The notes: a model not told the origin generated them from the letters alone. A stretch of 19,658 bases of DNA from CAZFLY01 sp964519995 (GCA_964519995.1 CAZFLY010000053.1:1-19658); one strand, 5' to 3'. Numbered from the stretch's first letter, positions 8,280-15,633 are shown. Made by a program: numbers and translations.

Positions 8280-8294
8280 GAATCCAGTATCCAG

Positions 8295-8975
8295 TTATGC
8301 AGATGGATATTCCGTGCAGAGTAGATGTATCGGCTCTTCATCCTCCTCAATCGTTGGGAAACGACCCGCTGGTTTGAGGAAGCGATTGTCCTTGGCATCA
8401 TCATTGACATCCGACACCTCTCCGACAACGACCGTTCCTTTGCCTTGTTCACCGTAAAATGTGTGATAGATATACGGTTCAAGACAGATGCTTTCGCCTG
8501 GTGTCAGTATGATACGCTCCGATGGGTAACAGTTTTTCCGCACACCGTCAATAGAGATGTAAAATGATTCCTCGGATAGCTGCTCATTGTTAGTTGACTT
8601 GTAAAGCTCAAGAACTAAATTGCCGCCAGCGCGGTTGATGATGTCTTCACGCTTGTTCCAGTGGAAGTGCATCGGCGTTACCTGACCTTGTTTGACAACC
8701 ATGAGCTTCTCAGCATACCTCTTCGGGTAACATGCTGGATTTCGATAATTGCCGTTGCGAAGGGTAAATAAAAGCAGGCCACACGCTTCAAAATGACCAG
8801 AACCAAAATCGGTGATATCCCAACCTAAGGCGTTATCGCGAATCTCATCCGCCTCAGAACCTTTCTTTGCCCAATCATCGGGACTCCAAAACGCGAACGG
8901 CGGCAGATTGAACCCAGCTTGCCTGAATAGTTCTTTGGCCTCACGGATGAAGGCGTTGATAACTGAACGTTTCAT
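8295..8975 (-). CDS. D-lyxose ketol-isomerase (cupin type)
   Basis: This 226-residue protein matches the cupin-fold D-lyxose isomerase family, which interconverts D-lyxose and D-xylulose (and often mannose and fructose) using a divalent metal such as manganese. The family is normally about 227 residues long. The metal ligands are visible as H103 and H105 in MHFHWNKRED, E110, and H171 in IYHTFYG. These positions agree with those I recall for the Escherichia coli O157 enzyme. No signal peptide is present, so it is cytoplasmic. The ATG at 8975 has only a weak ribosome site. It is convergent to the GH30 gene and not in the xylan operon, but its product D-xylulose would join the xylose pathway, so a pentose-use role fits. 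Confidence 0.9.
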   Translation of the reverse strand: MKRSVINAFIREAKELFRQAGFNLPPFAFWSPDDWAKKGSEADEIRDNALGWDITDFGSGHFEACGLLLFTLRNGNYRNPACYPKRYAEKLMVVKQGQVTPMHFHWNKREDIINRAGGNLVLELYKSTNNEQLSEESFYISIDGVRKNCYPSERIILTPGESICLEPYIYHTFYGEQGKGTVVVGEVSDVNDDAKDNRFLKPAGRFPTIEEDEEPIHLLCTEYPSA

Positions 8976-9168
8976 CTTTAACGACTTTCACAAATTTTGG
9001 CTGCCCAGTCAACTGAAATTAACACTTATAACTTAACCTTAGCGTAGCGCATTGACTTCATTTGGCAAGAAGCAGATTCATTTTCAAGAAAAGGACCGAA
9101 ATAATAACTTCAGAAGTGTGGGCTTGTCAGACACCGACAAAGAGGCTTTGTCATTGTGTGTAGAGAAA

Positions 9169-9241
<73 letters not shown>

Positions 9242-9371
9242 AAAATCGGCCCGCTAAATCTGCGAGCGACTGTAGCAAAACACAACTGACCTCGCAACAA
9301 AAAAAGAGCTTGCCGCCATTGCAAAACCGTATTTGCAGGCAGCCAATAACAATAAATACAATATCATTTAA

Positions 9372-9459
9372 CGGAGAGGGCGGGATTCGAACCCGCGGTA
9401 GGGACAAGCCCTACACAGCCTTTCCAAGGCTGCTCGATAAGCCACTCCGACACCTCTCC
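9372..9459 (-). tRNA. tRNA-Ser (GGA)
   Basis: Read on the - strand the acceptor stem is GGAGAGG/CCTCTCC. The anticodon stem CAGCC/GGCTG encloses loop TTGGAAA, giving GGA. A long variable arm (GTAGGG...CCCTAC) marks it as a class II tRNA, the T loop is TTCGAAT, and the discriminator is G as is usual for serine tRNAs. CCA is not encoded. It is transcribed in the same direction as tRNA-Phe, 130 bases upstream of it. Confidence 0.97.
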
Positions 9460-9596
9460 AGAGCAAACAAAAGCTAACCTTAAGAACACCCGTTTTCAAC
9501 CAAAAACTGCACAACAGCAGGCAGTTAGCGATAAATTCCCGAAAAATTCATCAGCAAAATGAATCTGTAGCTCCGATTTCAAGACTAAGAAAACAG

Positions 9597-10126
9597 GTGG
9601 AAGAACAAAGCTCAAATATTGTCGACCAACTGCTGGTTATGGATGCCCAGGATGGCAGGGCAAAGGCTCTGAATGCGCTCGTATCACGATGGCAGAAGCG
9701 GTTGTGGGTGTACGCATATCGACTGACGTCAGATTCCGAGGCGGCCTGGGAGATTACGCAGGAAAGCTGGCTCGGCATTATAAAAGGTTTGAGAAAACTG
9801 CACGACCCTGCGAATTTCAAGGCATGGGCATATAAAATTACAACAAACAAATCAATTAACTGGATAAAGAAGAGCAAAGCTGCAAGACAACTCAGTATCG
9901 AAGAAATTCAAAGTCATCAACACCAAGAAAAAAAGGCACCGGCGTTAAAGAGCTGCTAGAAAAATTAGATATTAAAAAACAAGTTGTCCTTAGCTTGTAT
10001 TACTTTGAAGAACTTAGCATCTCAGAGATCAGCGTAGCTCTCAAGATTCCAAACGGAACCGTCAAATCGCGGCTGGCCAATGCAAGAAAAGAGTTGAAAG
10101 AAATTTGGCAACAACATATTAAATAA
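9597..10126 (+). CDS. ECF-type RNA polymerase sigma factor, two frames joined by an apparent -1 frameshift
   Basis: The first frame (GTG at 9597 to TAG at 9959) encodes sigma region 2, with WQKRLWVYAYRLTSDSEAAW, GIIKGLRKLHDPANFKAWAY and KITTNKSINWIKK. It stops soon after. The missing region 4 continues in the -1 frame up to the TAA at 10124-10126, with KQVVLSLYYFEELSISEIS and IPNGTVKSRLANARKEL as the DNA-binding helix-turn-helix. The frames overlap at 9929-9935, which reads A AAA AAG in the first frame. A -1 slip there gives about 176 residues, the usual size of an ECF sigma factor. This could be programmed frameshifting, transcript slippage in the seven-A run, a true disabling mutation or a base-calling error. 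The GTG start has a weak ribosome site, with ATG 9639 as the alternative. Two membrane-protein genes follow, which are possible partners. Confidence 0.85.
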
Positions 10127-10142
10127 ACTAAGGAGCAATAAA

Positions 10143-10508
10143 ATGGACGATGAACAGATAAAAAAAATAATATACGGTTCAGAAGAATATGACGACTCAA
10201 AAGAAGACACTGTACGTACATGGCTCAGAGATGCCTACAGCAAAAACATGCGTTGGGTTATGATCAATATTTGGGTATGGTTTTTCATCTTTTTGGTTCC
10301 GATTGTTTTTAGCGCTATCCAGTTCTTCAGAACCGATCAGACCAGAGACCAGATTATGTATGCAACCATCTTCATCTGCTGTTCACTGGGCATTGGTTTT
10401 ATAAAGACTTTCGGCTGGGTGATGATGCAAAGACCCAGCATCAGCCGAGAAATAAAACGGCTGGAGCTTCGCATCGCGGAGTTGAACGAGACTGTGAAAA
10501 ACAAATAG
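10143..10508 (+). CDS. Small two-helix membrane protein of the sigma-factor operon
   Basis: The gene starts 16 bases after the sigma frame, with AAGGAG at 10131-10136 as the ribosome site. The 121-residue product has a charged N-terminal segment (about residues 1-36). Two membrane helices follow (about 39-62 and 72-95), then a charged C-terminal helix with a heptad-like pattern (REIKRLELRIAELNE) that could be a coiled coil. The position directly after an ECF sigma gene and the cytosolic-tail-plus-membrane layout suggest a regulator or anti-sigma-like partner. No recognised zinc-binding anti-sigma motif is present. It resembles, from memory, planctomycete proteins catalogued as DUF6768. Function is unknown. 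Confidence 0.8.
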   Translation: MDDEQIKKIIYGSEEYDDSKEDTVRTWLRDAYSKNMRWVMINIWVWFFIFLVPIVFSAIQFFRTDQTRDQIMYATIFICCSLGIGFIKTFGWVMMQRPSISREIKRLELRIAELNETVKNK

Positions 10509-10542
10509 CAAAAAGTCTTCTATTTATTGAAAGGAGTCCCAA

Positions 10543-10953
10543 ATGCGAATGTTGAAAATCTGCCTTTGGATAGCCGGTATTGGGTGCCTGCTGTCGGTAT
10601 TTGGAATGTTTTTACCTTTCTCGGCATGGGAATCTATTGCCAAATTCTTTGGTATTGAATCGCTTCCGGATTCACCGTTGATTATGTACGCTATTCGTAC
10701 GGTGGCTGCTACGTATATTGGAGTGGGAGTGTTTTTTATCATTTTAGCGCTGGAACCGATGAAATATGGCGTGCTGGTACCATTCTCGGGCTTGGCTGCA
10801 GTGTGTATAGGCGTGGTTTGTGCGATAACAGGACTGACAGTAGGAATGCCCGTCCTGTGGTTTCTAGGTGATTCTTTGAGCTGCGTGGTGTTGGGAGTTC
10901 TTATTGTTGTGTTTTGGCGATATGCGAAGCAGACCTACAACGAAATTAACTAA
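10543..10953 (+). CDS. Four-helix membrane protein, function unknown
   Basis: A 136-residue protein with about four predicted membrane helices (near residues 4-26, 47-68, 77-97 and 102-126) and very short loops. I do not recognise a family. AAAGGAG precedes the ATG by a normal distance, and the gene is 34 bases after the two-helix protein, so the sigma factor and both membrane proteins probably form one transcript. Its TAA stop codon is also the first three bases of the long repeat at 10951. Confidence 0.75.
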   Translation: MRMLKICLWIAGIGCLLSVFGMFLPFSAWESIAKFFGIESLPDSPLIMYAIRTVAATYIGVGVFFIILALEPMKYGVLVPFSGLAAVCIGVVCAITGLTVGMPVLWFLGDSLSCVVLGVLIVVFWRYAKQTYNEIN

Positions 10954-11241
10954 TACCAATTATAAAAAGTATATGCGCTGCTACCCGGACGGTTCGTCGC
11001 TCGTCGCCAGTTGCCCGTGACTCGTAAAACAAAATTAGTTTCGAGCGACGAGTCACGAGACACGAGCGACGAATATTTGCCGATCGTAACCCCCATGCTT
11101 TCTTGCGTGCCTCCCCCGAGTCTTCTGTCCTGCTGCCTCGACTAGCGCCTGCACTCGCGTAACCGCAGGTGCGAGCGTCGAGAGACGCAGAGGCAGGCGA
11201 AGACAGAATCGGGGGCAGGCAAAAGCAAGAATGGGGGCTAA
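10951..11241. repeat. Long composite repeat, copy 1
   Basis: Bases 10951-11113 match 19367-19529 with 3 differences and no gaps. The unit begins TAATACCAATTATAAAAAGT and then forms a palindrome (TTCGTCGCTCGTCG ... CGAGCGACGAA). It continues into nested C/G hairpins: an outer one at 11090-11237 (CCCCCATGCTTTCTTGC ... GCAAGAATGGGGG) and an inner one at 11113-11215 (CCCCCGAGTCTTCTGTC ... GACAGAATCGGGGG). It fills the convergent gap between the four-helix membrane protein gene and the HAD gene, so it may also stop transcription. No gene lies in 10954-11297. Confidence 0.9.
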
Positions 11242-11297
11242 ATACAGGAATCTATCCGGCTTGGCTGGGTTTGCCGAAGTCTGCTAAATACCATACG

Positions 11298-12086
11298 CTA
11301 AACGCTAGCCGCTACTTCCGCATTGATCTTTTCTATCAGTGCCGGTAACTCGGCCAAAGACGTAATCTTCCAGACCCCTTCCGGCAGCTTCTTGCCGACG
11401 TTGGTGTGGGCAACTTTCAAAGCCGCGTACATGCCGCTTCTGACCGCGGGCTCTATATCCTTATCAACTCTGTCCCCCACATATAGAATGTTATTGACAG
11501 CCTCGCCAATTCTTTCTGCAGCGACCTTGAACATTTCAGGATCGGGCTTGCGAAGACTAAATTCATACGAATAGAGCCGAACCGTAAAGAAATTCAGTAT
11601 ACTAAGTTGGCTAAGATGTTTCTCGAGCGAACTTTTGTTAACAAAAGTGTTCGAGACTATACCGAGCTTCAGCCCCAGATTCTTCAGCGCATTCAACGTA
11701 TCTTTTAGCTTCGGTTCGATACTGGTAATTTTGCTCAAAGGTTCATACCACAGCCAAGCCAAATATTGCCATTGTCGTTGGTCGAGCTTGATGCCTCTTT
11801 GTGTCCCGACCTTTTTTAAAAGTTCAAGCGTATCAAAGTCTCTACCCGTAAGATTTGAGAGCCAGTAGCGTAATCGGATGCGCAATAGATTTACCCAGAA
11901 ATACCAGCGAAAACTTCCGACGGGTTGATGCTGTTGTTTTAGAAAATCATACGACAGTCGGGCGCCCTGCCGGAACAGGTGAGTCGTGTTGACCTTGCCG
12001 AAGTTCAGCAAAGTATCTCCTAAATCAAACAAAACTGCACTAACCTTGTATCTTGGATTTCGCATTTTGTATTTCTTACTTTGCAT
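11298..12086 (-). CDS. HAD-family hydrolase (phosphatase-like)
   Basis: The four HAD motifs are present in order. Motif I is VLFDLGDTLL with the nucleophile at D21, motif II is GIVSNT (S145), the lysine is K180 in LRKPDPEMF, and motif IV is LYVGDRVDKD (D205, D210). An unusually basic and aromatic cap domain lies between motifs I and II (about residues 30-125). These enzymes usually dephosphorylate small phosphorylated metabolites in the cytoplasm; the substrate cannot be told from sequence. The gene follows the metallolyase gene by 27 bases on the same strand, so they are probably co-transcribed. The first ATG (12086) lies inside a perfect hairpin at 12085-12108, and the ATG at 12065 gives a normal N-terminus too, so the true start is uncertain. 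Confidence 0.88.
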   Translation of the reverse strand: MQSKKYKMRNPRYKVSAVLFDLGDTLLNFGKVNTTHLFRQGARLSYDFLKQQHQPVGSFRWYFWVNLLRIRLRYWLSNLTGRDFDTLELLKKVGTQRGIKLDQRQWQYLAWLWYEPLSKITSIEPKLKDTLNALKNLGLKLGIVSNTFVNKSSLEKHLSQLSILNFFTVRLYSYEFSLRKPDPEMFKVAAERIGEAVNNILYVGDRVDKDIEPAVRSGMYAALKVAHTNVGKKLPEGVWKITSLAELPALIEKINAEVAASV

Positions 12087-12108
12087 CTCGTGGTTCGATT
12101 CACGAGAT
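12085..12108. repeat. Perfect 8-bp-stem hairpin between the metallolyase and HAD genes
   Basis: ATCTCGTG, an 8-base loop and CACGAGAT form a perfect inverted repeat. It fills most of the 27-base gap between the two - strand genes and covers the upstream ATG of the HAD gene. It has no T-run, so it looks more like a messenger-RNA stability or translation-control hairpin, or a relic of the CTCGTGA-rich repeat family, than a terminator. Confidence 0.6.
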
Positions 12109-12113
12109 ACGCT

Positions 12114-13445
12114 TCACACTCTAAGCGGCGGCAGGTCGTCCTCAAAGGCTTCGCGAACCCACTTGACCATTTCTTCGTCCGAGATCATCGAGACCCTATC
12201 CGCAGCATACTCCGCATCGATCTTGTCCTTTATTTTTATCACTCGAGGGTCGTGCTTGGGTATCTCGATTTCGTATCTCGCCTCGATCCAGTGCTTGATG
12301 CCTGCGGCCCCTGTCTTATCGGTTATCGCGACCCCAACAGGACGGTTCAACAGTTTTCGAGTGTCGAAGGCATTATATATTTCCTCGTTTTTCAACAAAC
12401 CATCGGCATGAATTCCAGCACGCGTGACATTGAAATCTCTGCCTACCAGTGGATAATTGCGAGGAATATCAAATCGCAGCTCCTTTCTGGCATATTCCGC
12501 AAGCTCTGTTACGGCTGCATAGTTCACACCTTCTGTCATGCCTTTGAGCTGCGCGTGCCCAACGAGCAGGCTCTCAAGAGGTGAATTGCCGGTTCGTTCG
12601 CCACCACCAAATATAGCAGCATTGGCAACACAGCAGCCGTAAAGCCAAGCCGTGACGGCGTTAACTTCGACCTTGTGAAAATCGTTATGGCCGTGCCATT
12701 CCAGCAGTTCAGATGGCACCCCGATTTTGCGCAAACCATGTACGAGCTTCGGGACACTACGGGGCAGAGCAACACCCGGCCAGGGCAGGCCGAACCCAAG
12801 TGTATCACATAGGCGAATCTTGACCGGCTTTCCATATTCCTCTGACAGTTTCATCAATTCTGCTGCAAAAGGTAAAACAAAGCCTCGATAATCAGCTCGT
12901 GTTATATCTTCAAAATGGCACCGAGGTATAACGCCATGGTCCAGCGCCGCCTTGGCAATATCAAGATACGCACTCATTGCCTGGGCCCGCGTCTTTCGCA
13001 GCTTCAGGAATATGTGATAGTCGCTTGCCGAGGTCAAAATACCTGTCTCGGAAAGTCCAATCTGTGTGACCAGCTTGAAATCAGTCGCCACTGCTCTTAT
13101 CCAGCCGGTTATCTCAGGATATTTATAGTCTCGTTCCTTGCACAGCTCGACAGCTTTTCTGTCACGCTCTGAGTACAGAAAGAACTCACATTGGCGAATC
13201 AGGCCGGTCCCGCCATCTATCTCGTGCAGCAGGTCGTAAACTCTGAGAATTTGCTCAGGTGTATATGGCGGCCGAGCCTGCTGACCATCCCGGAAGGTTG
13301 TATCGGTTATCCAAATTCTATCGGGCATTTCGTACGGGACTGTACGGTTGTCAAGTACAACCTTTGGAAACTCAGTATACGGGAACATCTCTCGATAGAG
13401 GTTGGGGCTGCTGACATCCATGAGTTTCAGATTTTTATTTGCCAT
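12114..13445 (-). CDS. DRE-TIM metallolyase, Re-citrate synthase/homocitrate synthase-like
   Basis: This family condenses acetyl-CoA with a 2-oxoacid in a TIM barrel with a divalent metal. The signature motif DTTFRDGQQ is at residues 48-56, the metal-binding HxH is WHGHNDFH (H251, H253), and GGGERTGNSPLE is at 280-291. The 443-residue length and the start (SPNLYREMFPYTEFPKV, then WITDTTFRDGQQARPPYT) resemble the Re-citrate synthase group first described in Clostridium kluyveri. They resemble plain 2-isopropylmalate synthase less, and the leucine-binding regulatory domain of LeuA is missing. It may therefore make citrate from oxaloacetate, but homocitrate synthase remains possible. GGAGA precedes the ATG by 7 bases. 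It is followed by the HAD gene and preceded by tRNA-Leu, all on the - strand. Confidence 0.85.
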   Translation of the reverse strand: MANKNLKLMDVSSPNLYREMFPYTEFPKVVLDNRTVPYEMPDRIWITDTTFRDGQQARPPYTPEQILRVYDLLHEIDGGTGLIRQCEFFLYSERDRKAVELCKERDYKYPEITGWIRAVATDFKLVTQIGLSETGILTSASDYHIFLKLRKTRAQAMSAYLDIAKAALDHGVIPRCHFEDITRADYRGFVLPFAAELMKLSEEYGKPVKIRLCDTLGFGLPWPGVALPRSVPKLVHGLRKIGVPSELLEWHGHNDFHKVEVNAVTAWLYGCCVANAAIFGGGERTGNSPLESLLVGHAQLKGMTEGVNYAAVTELAEYARKELRFDIPRNYPLVGRDFNVTRAGIHADGLLKNEEIYNAFDTRKLLNRPVGVAITDKTGAAGIKHWIEARYEIEIPKHDPRVIKIKDKIDAEYAADRVSMISDEEMVKWVREAFEDDLPPLRV

Positions 13446-13512
13446 TAGTTATCTCCGGTACATTGCTTGTTGCTCGGCTAAGTATCTAATACTCCGAACG
13501 AGATACGTATAA

Positions 13513-13596
13513 TAGCCGAGGTGGGATTCGAACCCACACGCCCTATTCGGACAGGGGATTTTAAGTCCCCAGCGTCTGCCATTCCGCCACTCGGCC
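13513..13596 (-). tRNA. tRNA-Leu (TAA)
   Basis: Read on the - strand: acceptor stem GGCCGAG/CTCGGCT (one G-T pair), anticodon stem GGGGA/TCCCC with loop CTTAAAA giving TAA. A variable arm of class II type and T arm GTGGG-TTCGAAT-CCCAC follow, with discriminator A. CCA is not encoded. It lies about 68 bases upstream of the metallolyase start, in the same direction. Confidence 0.96.
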
Positions 13597-13816
13597 AGGC
13601 AAAATAAGTTAATGTATCCGGCAAAATTTTGCAAATTGTTTCCGGAAAAACACGCCGAACAGCGGGTGTCCAGCAGAGTCACAATGGCTGCTTTAACTTG
13701 TTGCTATTGTTATATTTGCTGAGCAAGGGGCGTGCGTTGGTCCGGGAGATGAAACGCCTAAGGTAATCCTTATCGATTGATTTTGAAGTTCTCGGGCAAA
13801 AAATCCGAAATAATGT

Positions 13817-13844
13817 TTGCAAATGTACGACTGGGCTTTAATAT
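13817..13844 (+). promoter_or_regulatory. Candidate promoter for the secreted-protein gene
   Basis: TTGCAA (13817-13822) and TAATAT (13839-13844) are separated by 16 bases and lie about 80 bases upstream of the ATG at 13925. This is the only good sigma-70-like pair I see in the 328-base gap 13597-13924, which otherwise holds no visible gene. Confidence 0.35.
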
Positions 13845-13924
13845 TGCCTTAGCTTATGCATCATGAAAGAAAAGCGGACCTAAATTGAAGCAACAAGTTT
13901 TCATCCTATTGAAAGGAGAGGCAA

Positions 13925-14731
13925 ATGAGTTTCAGGTATCGTATCCTGCCGGTTCTATTATTTGTCGCGATGTTTTCACCTACACGTGTTTTGGCCGAGC
14001 CACACATTGCAACTCAGCCCTATGGAGCCGTGATTGACGACGTGACAGGTGAAACAAAAACCTACGGCCAACTCATTGTGCATCGTGCCTTCGACGTACA
14101 ACTGGAAGACACCATTAAACAGGTGCCTATCTTCTCTATTCAATACCCGGGGCTACATTTCAAGGAAGGGATGGGAAATATGCCAAACCATGCCGAGGCT
14201 CGAGCCAAATGCATTGCTGAGCGTTTAGCAGCAGCATGGTCCTTACTCGACCATGGAGGAGAGCTGATAATCTCACATGACGATTGGAAAGAATGGCATC
14301 TTCCGGGGACAGCTGCACCAGAATACGCGTCTTCTCCTGACGCTTATCCCGCAATATATGTAAGAAGCGATAGTGTATTGGCTGAACCGCTGCGTATTAT
14401 GACGATTTACCCTGAGGATGAAGAGTCATATCCATGGATAACCAACACTCAAGAATTAGCCGAGTATATAGTAAGTCTAATACGATCACACTATCTTCTA
14501 TTCTGGAAGATGGAACCGGATATCCACCAATATGAACAGCTTGAGATCGACCGTACCCGCGAGGGGAAAATCTTCAAGGAAGTTGCCATCCGCGCGCTCG
14601 AAATGGCAGAACTGTTAGGTTTGGAGCAGTTCAATGAGGAAATTCTCAAAGATGCGTTGGCCCGGATTGCGCTACCTCAACGCGAGCGATTGTACAGGAT
14701 GGCTACAACTGCGCCTAATGATTGGGAATAA
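13925..14731 (+). CDS. Secreted protein of unknown function
   Basis: A 268-residue protein with a clear Sec signal peptide (about residues 1-24, ending RVLA before EPHIATQPYG), so it is exported. AAAGGAG lies 5 bases before the ATG. I recognise no family. The mature part has an early section that may form beta strands (about 30-80), a middle acidic section with HDDWKEWHLPG and IYPEDEESYPW, and a helical C-terminal third (about 180-260) rich in Glu and Leu. Nothing catalytic is evident. A lipoprotein gene follows 45 bases downstream in the same direction, and the two may work together at the envelope. Confidence 0.75.
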   Translation: MSFRYRILPVLLFVAMFSPTRVLAEPHIATQPYGAVIDDVTGETKTYGQLIVHRAFDVQLEDTIKQVPIFSIQYPGLHFKEGMGNMPNHAEARAKCIAERLAAAWSLLDHGGELIISHDDWKEWHLPGTAAPEYASSPDAYPAIYVRSDSVLAEPLRIMTIYPEDEESYPWITNTQELAEYIVSLIRSHYLLFWKMEPDIHQYEQLEIDRTREGKIFKEVAIRALEMAELLGLEQFNEEILKDALARIALPQRERLYRMATTAPNDWE

Positions 14732-14776
14732 AAACAATTATCAAAACAGTTAACTTGGACTTGGAGCAAAGGACGT

Positions 14777-15376
14777 ATGGAAAGTAAGCAAGTTTCCCTA
14801 ATAGTAATTCTCCTGGCGTTTTCCTCGTGCTTATATTCAGGTTGCCAAAGGCAGGAACAGGCCGTAACAGAACCAAATGAGACCGTGATCAAGCCTATCT
14901 CACCATCCTTTACGCAGGGCCAACAAGCTGGCGAGGACTATATAGCTGGCAAGCTAATAGATTACAGGCTTACAATAATCCTACACAGCATAGAAATCAG
15001 CAACAGAGAGGATTTTCTTAATGGATTTAAGGCGGCATTTGTTGAAGCGGGCCAGGAAGATGACGGCATTAAGTACGCCAAAATCTTGGAAGATGCAGTC
15101 ACCGGTAATCAGTTTGAGACTGCGCTGGAATTGGGGTCGAAGCACGCTAATCGCCAGGTAACAAACTCGCGGATACAGAATCTGATTCAGGACAGTGTCG
15201 GTATATCAGGAAGTATGGCTTTAGGGTGGAAAGCAGGTTACATTCTGGGTTTCAAAACACAGAAAGTATCAAGCGATAAAGAAAAGGGTGAGACCATCAG
15301 CAAAGAGCTGGAAGAAGAGTTCTATAAAGAAGCTTCTGCAACGTATAACGCATTGCGAGCCGCTACCGGAAGATAG
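14777..15376 (+). CDS. Predicted lipoprotein of unknown function
   Basis: The 199-residue product begins with a lipoprotein signal peptide and lipobox LYSGC (Cys at residue 23), so it is probably lipidated and anchored in a membrane facing the periplasm. A short Gln/Glu/Pro-rich tether follows. The remainder is mostly helical with regularly placed glycines (FTQGQQAGEDYIAGK, FLNGFKAAF, GWKAGYILGF), which hints at tightly packed helices. No known domain is recognised. The ribosome site AAAGGA lies shortly before the ATG. It is probably co-transcribed with the upstream secreted protein. Confidence 0.75.
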   Translation: MESKQVSLIVILLAFSSCLYSGCQRQEQAVTEPNETVIKPISPSFTQGQQAGEDYIAGKLIDYRLTIILHSIEISNREDFLNGFKAAFVEAGQEDDGIKYAKILEDAVTGNQFETALELGSKHANRQVTNSRIQNLIQDSVGISGSMALGWKAGYILGFKTQKVSSDKEKGETISKELEEEFYKEASATYNALRAATGR

Positions 15377-15458
15377 AAGAGTTTTGTGTGACCTCGCAAA
15401 GGGCTGTACCTGTAGATTAGTCCTGCTGACACTCGATTGAATAGAAACGGCGGTTATA

Positions 15459-15633
15459 ATACCAATTGTGATTGGAATTTGCGCTTATGTCATTTCGACC
15501 GAAGCCCCCGTTCTTGCTTTCGCAAGAAAGCACTGGGGCGTAGTGGAGAAATCTGTTAAAATAGATTTCTCGACTCGCCTTCGGCTCGCTCGAAATGACA
15601 CGAATAAGCGCATTAATTATTCACAACTGGTAT
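15459..15633. repeat. Nested palindromic element with ATACCAATTGTGA ends and a GTCATTTCGACC core
   Basis: The outer 30-base arms (15459-15488 and 15604-15633) are inverted repeats with 22 of 30 positions matching: ATACCAATTGTGA at the tip and GCGCTTAT at the inner end. Inside is the GTCATTTCGACCG ... CGAAATGAC palindrome (15489-15599), also seen at 5753-5885. Within its left arm is a C/G hairpin at 15505-15538 carrying TTCTTGC/GCAAGAA. The element fills the convergent gap between the lipoprotein gene and the TPR gene, so it may act as a stop for both. No gene is visible in 15377-15695. Confidence 0.85.

Noticed and set aside
9597..9959. Calling the first sigma frame a complete short gene
   Set aside because: It ends after region 2, while an intact region 4 continues directly in the -1 frame, so the two halves are better described as one gene with a frame change.
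10951..11241. Insertion sequence carrying a transposase
   Set aside because: No transposase-like open frame lies in or beside either copy of the long repeat; it is a non-coding repeat only.
12114..13445. Annotation as 2-isopropylmalate synthase (leuA)
   Set aside because: The C-terminal leucine-binding regulatory domain is absent, and the N-terminal motif context fits the Re-citrate/homocitrate group better.
13449..13682. 77-codon open frame on the - strand
   Set aside because: It is a translation of the tRNA-Leu gene itself, giving the well-known false peptide with AEWRNGRRWGLKIPCP.
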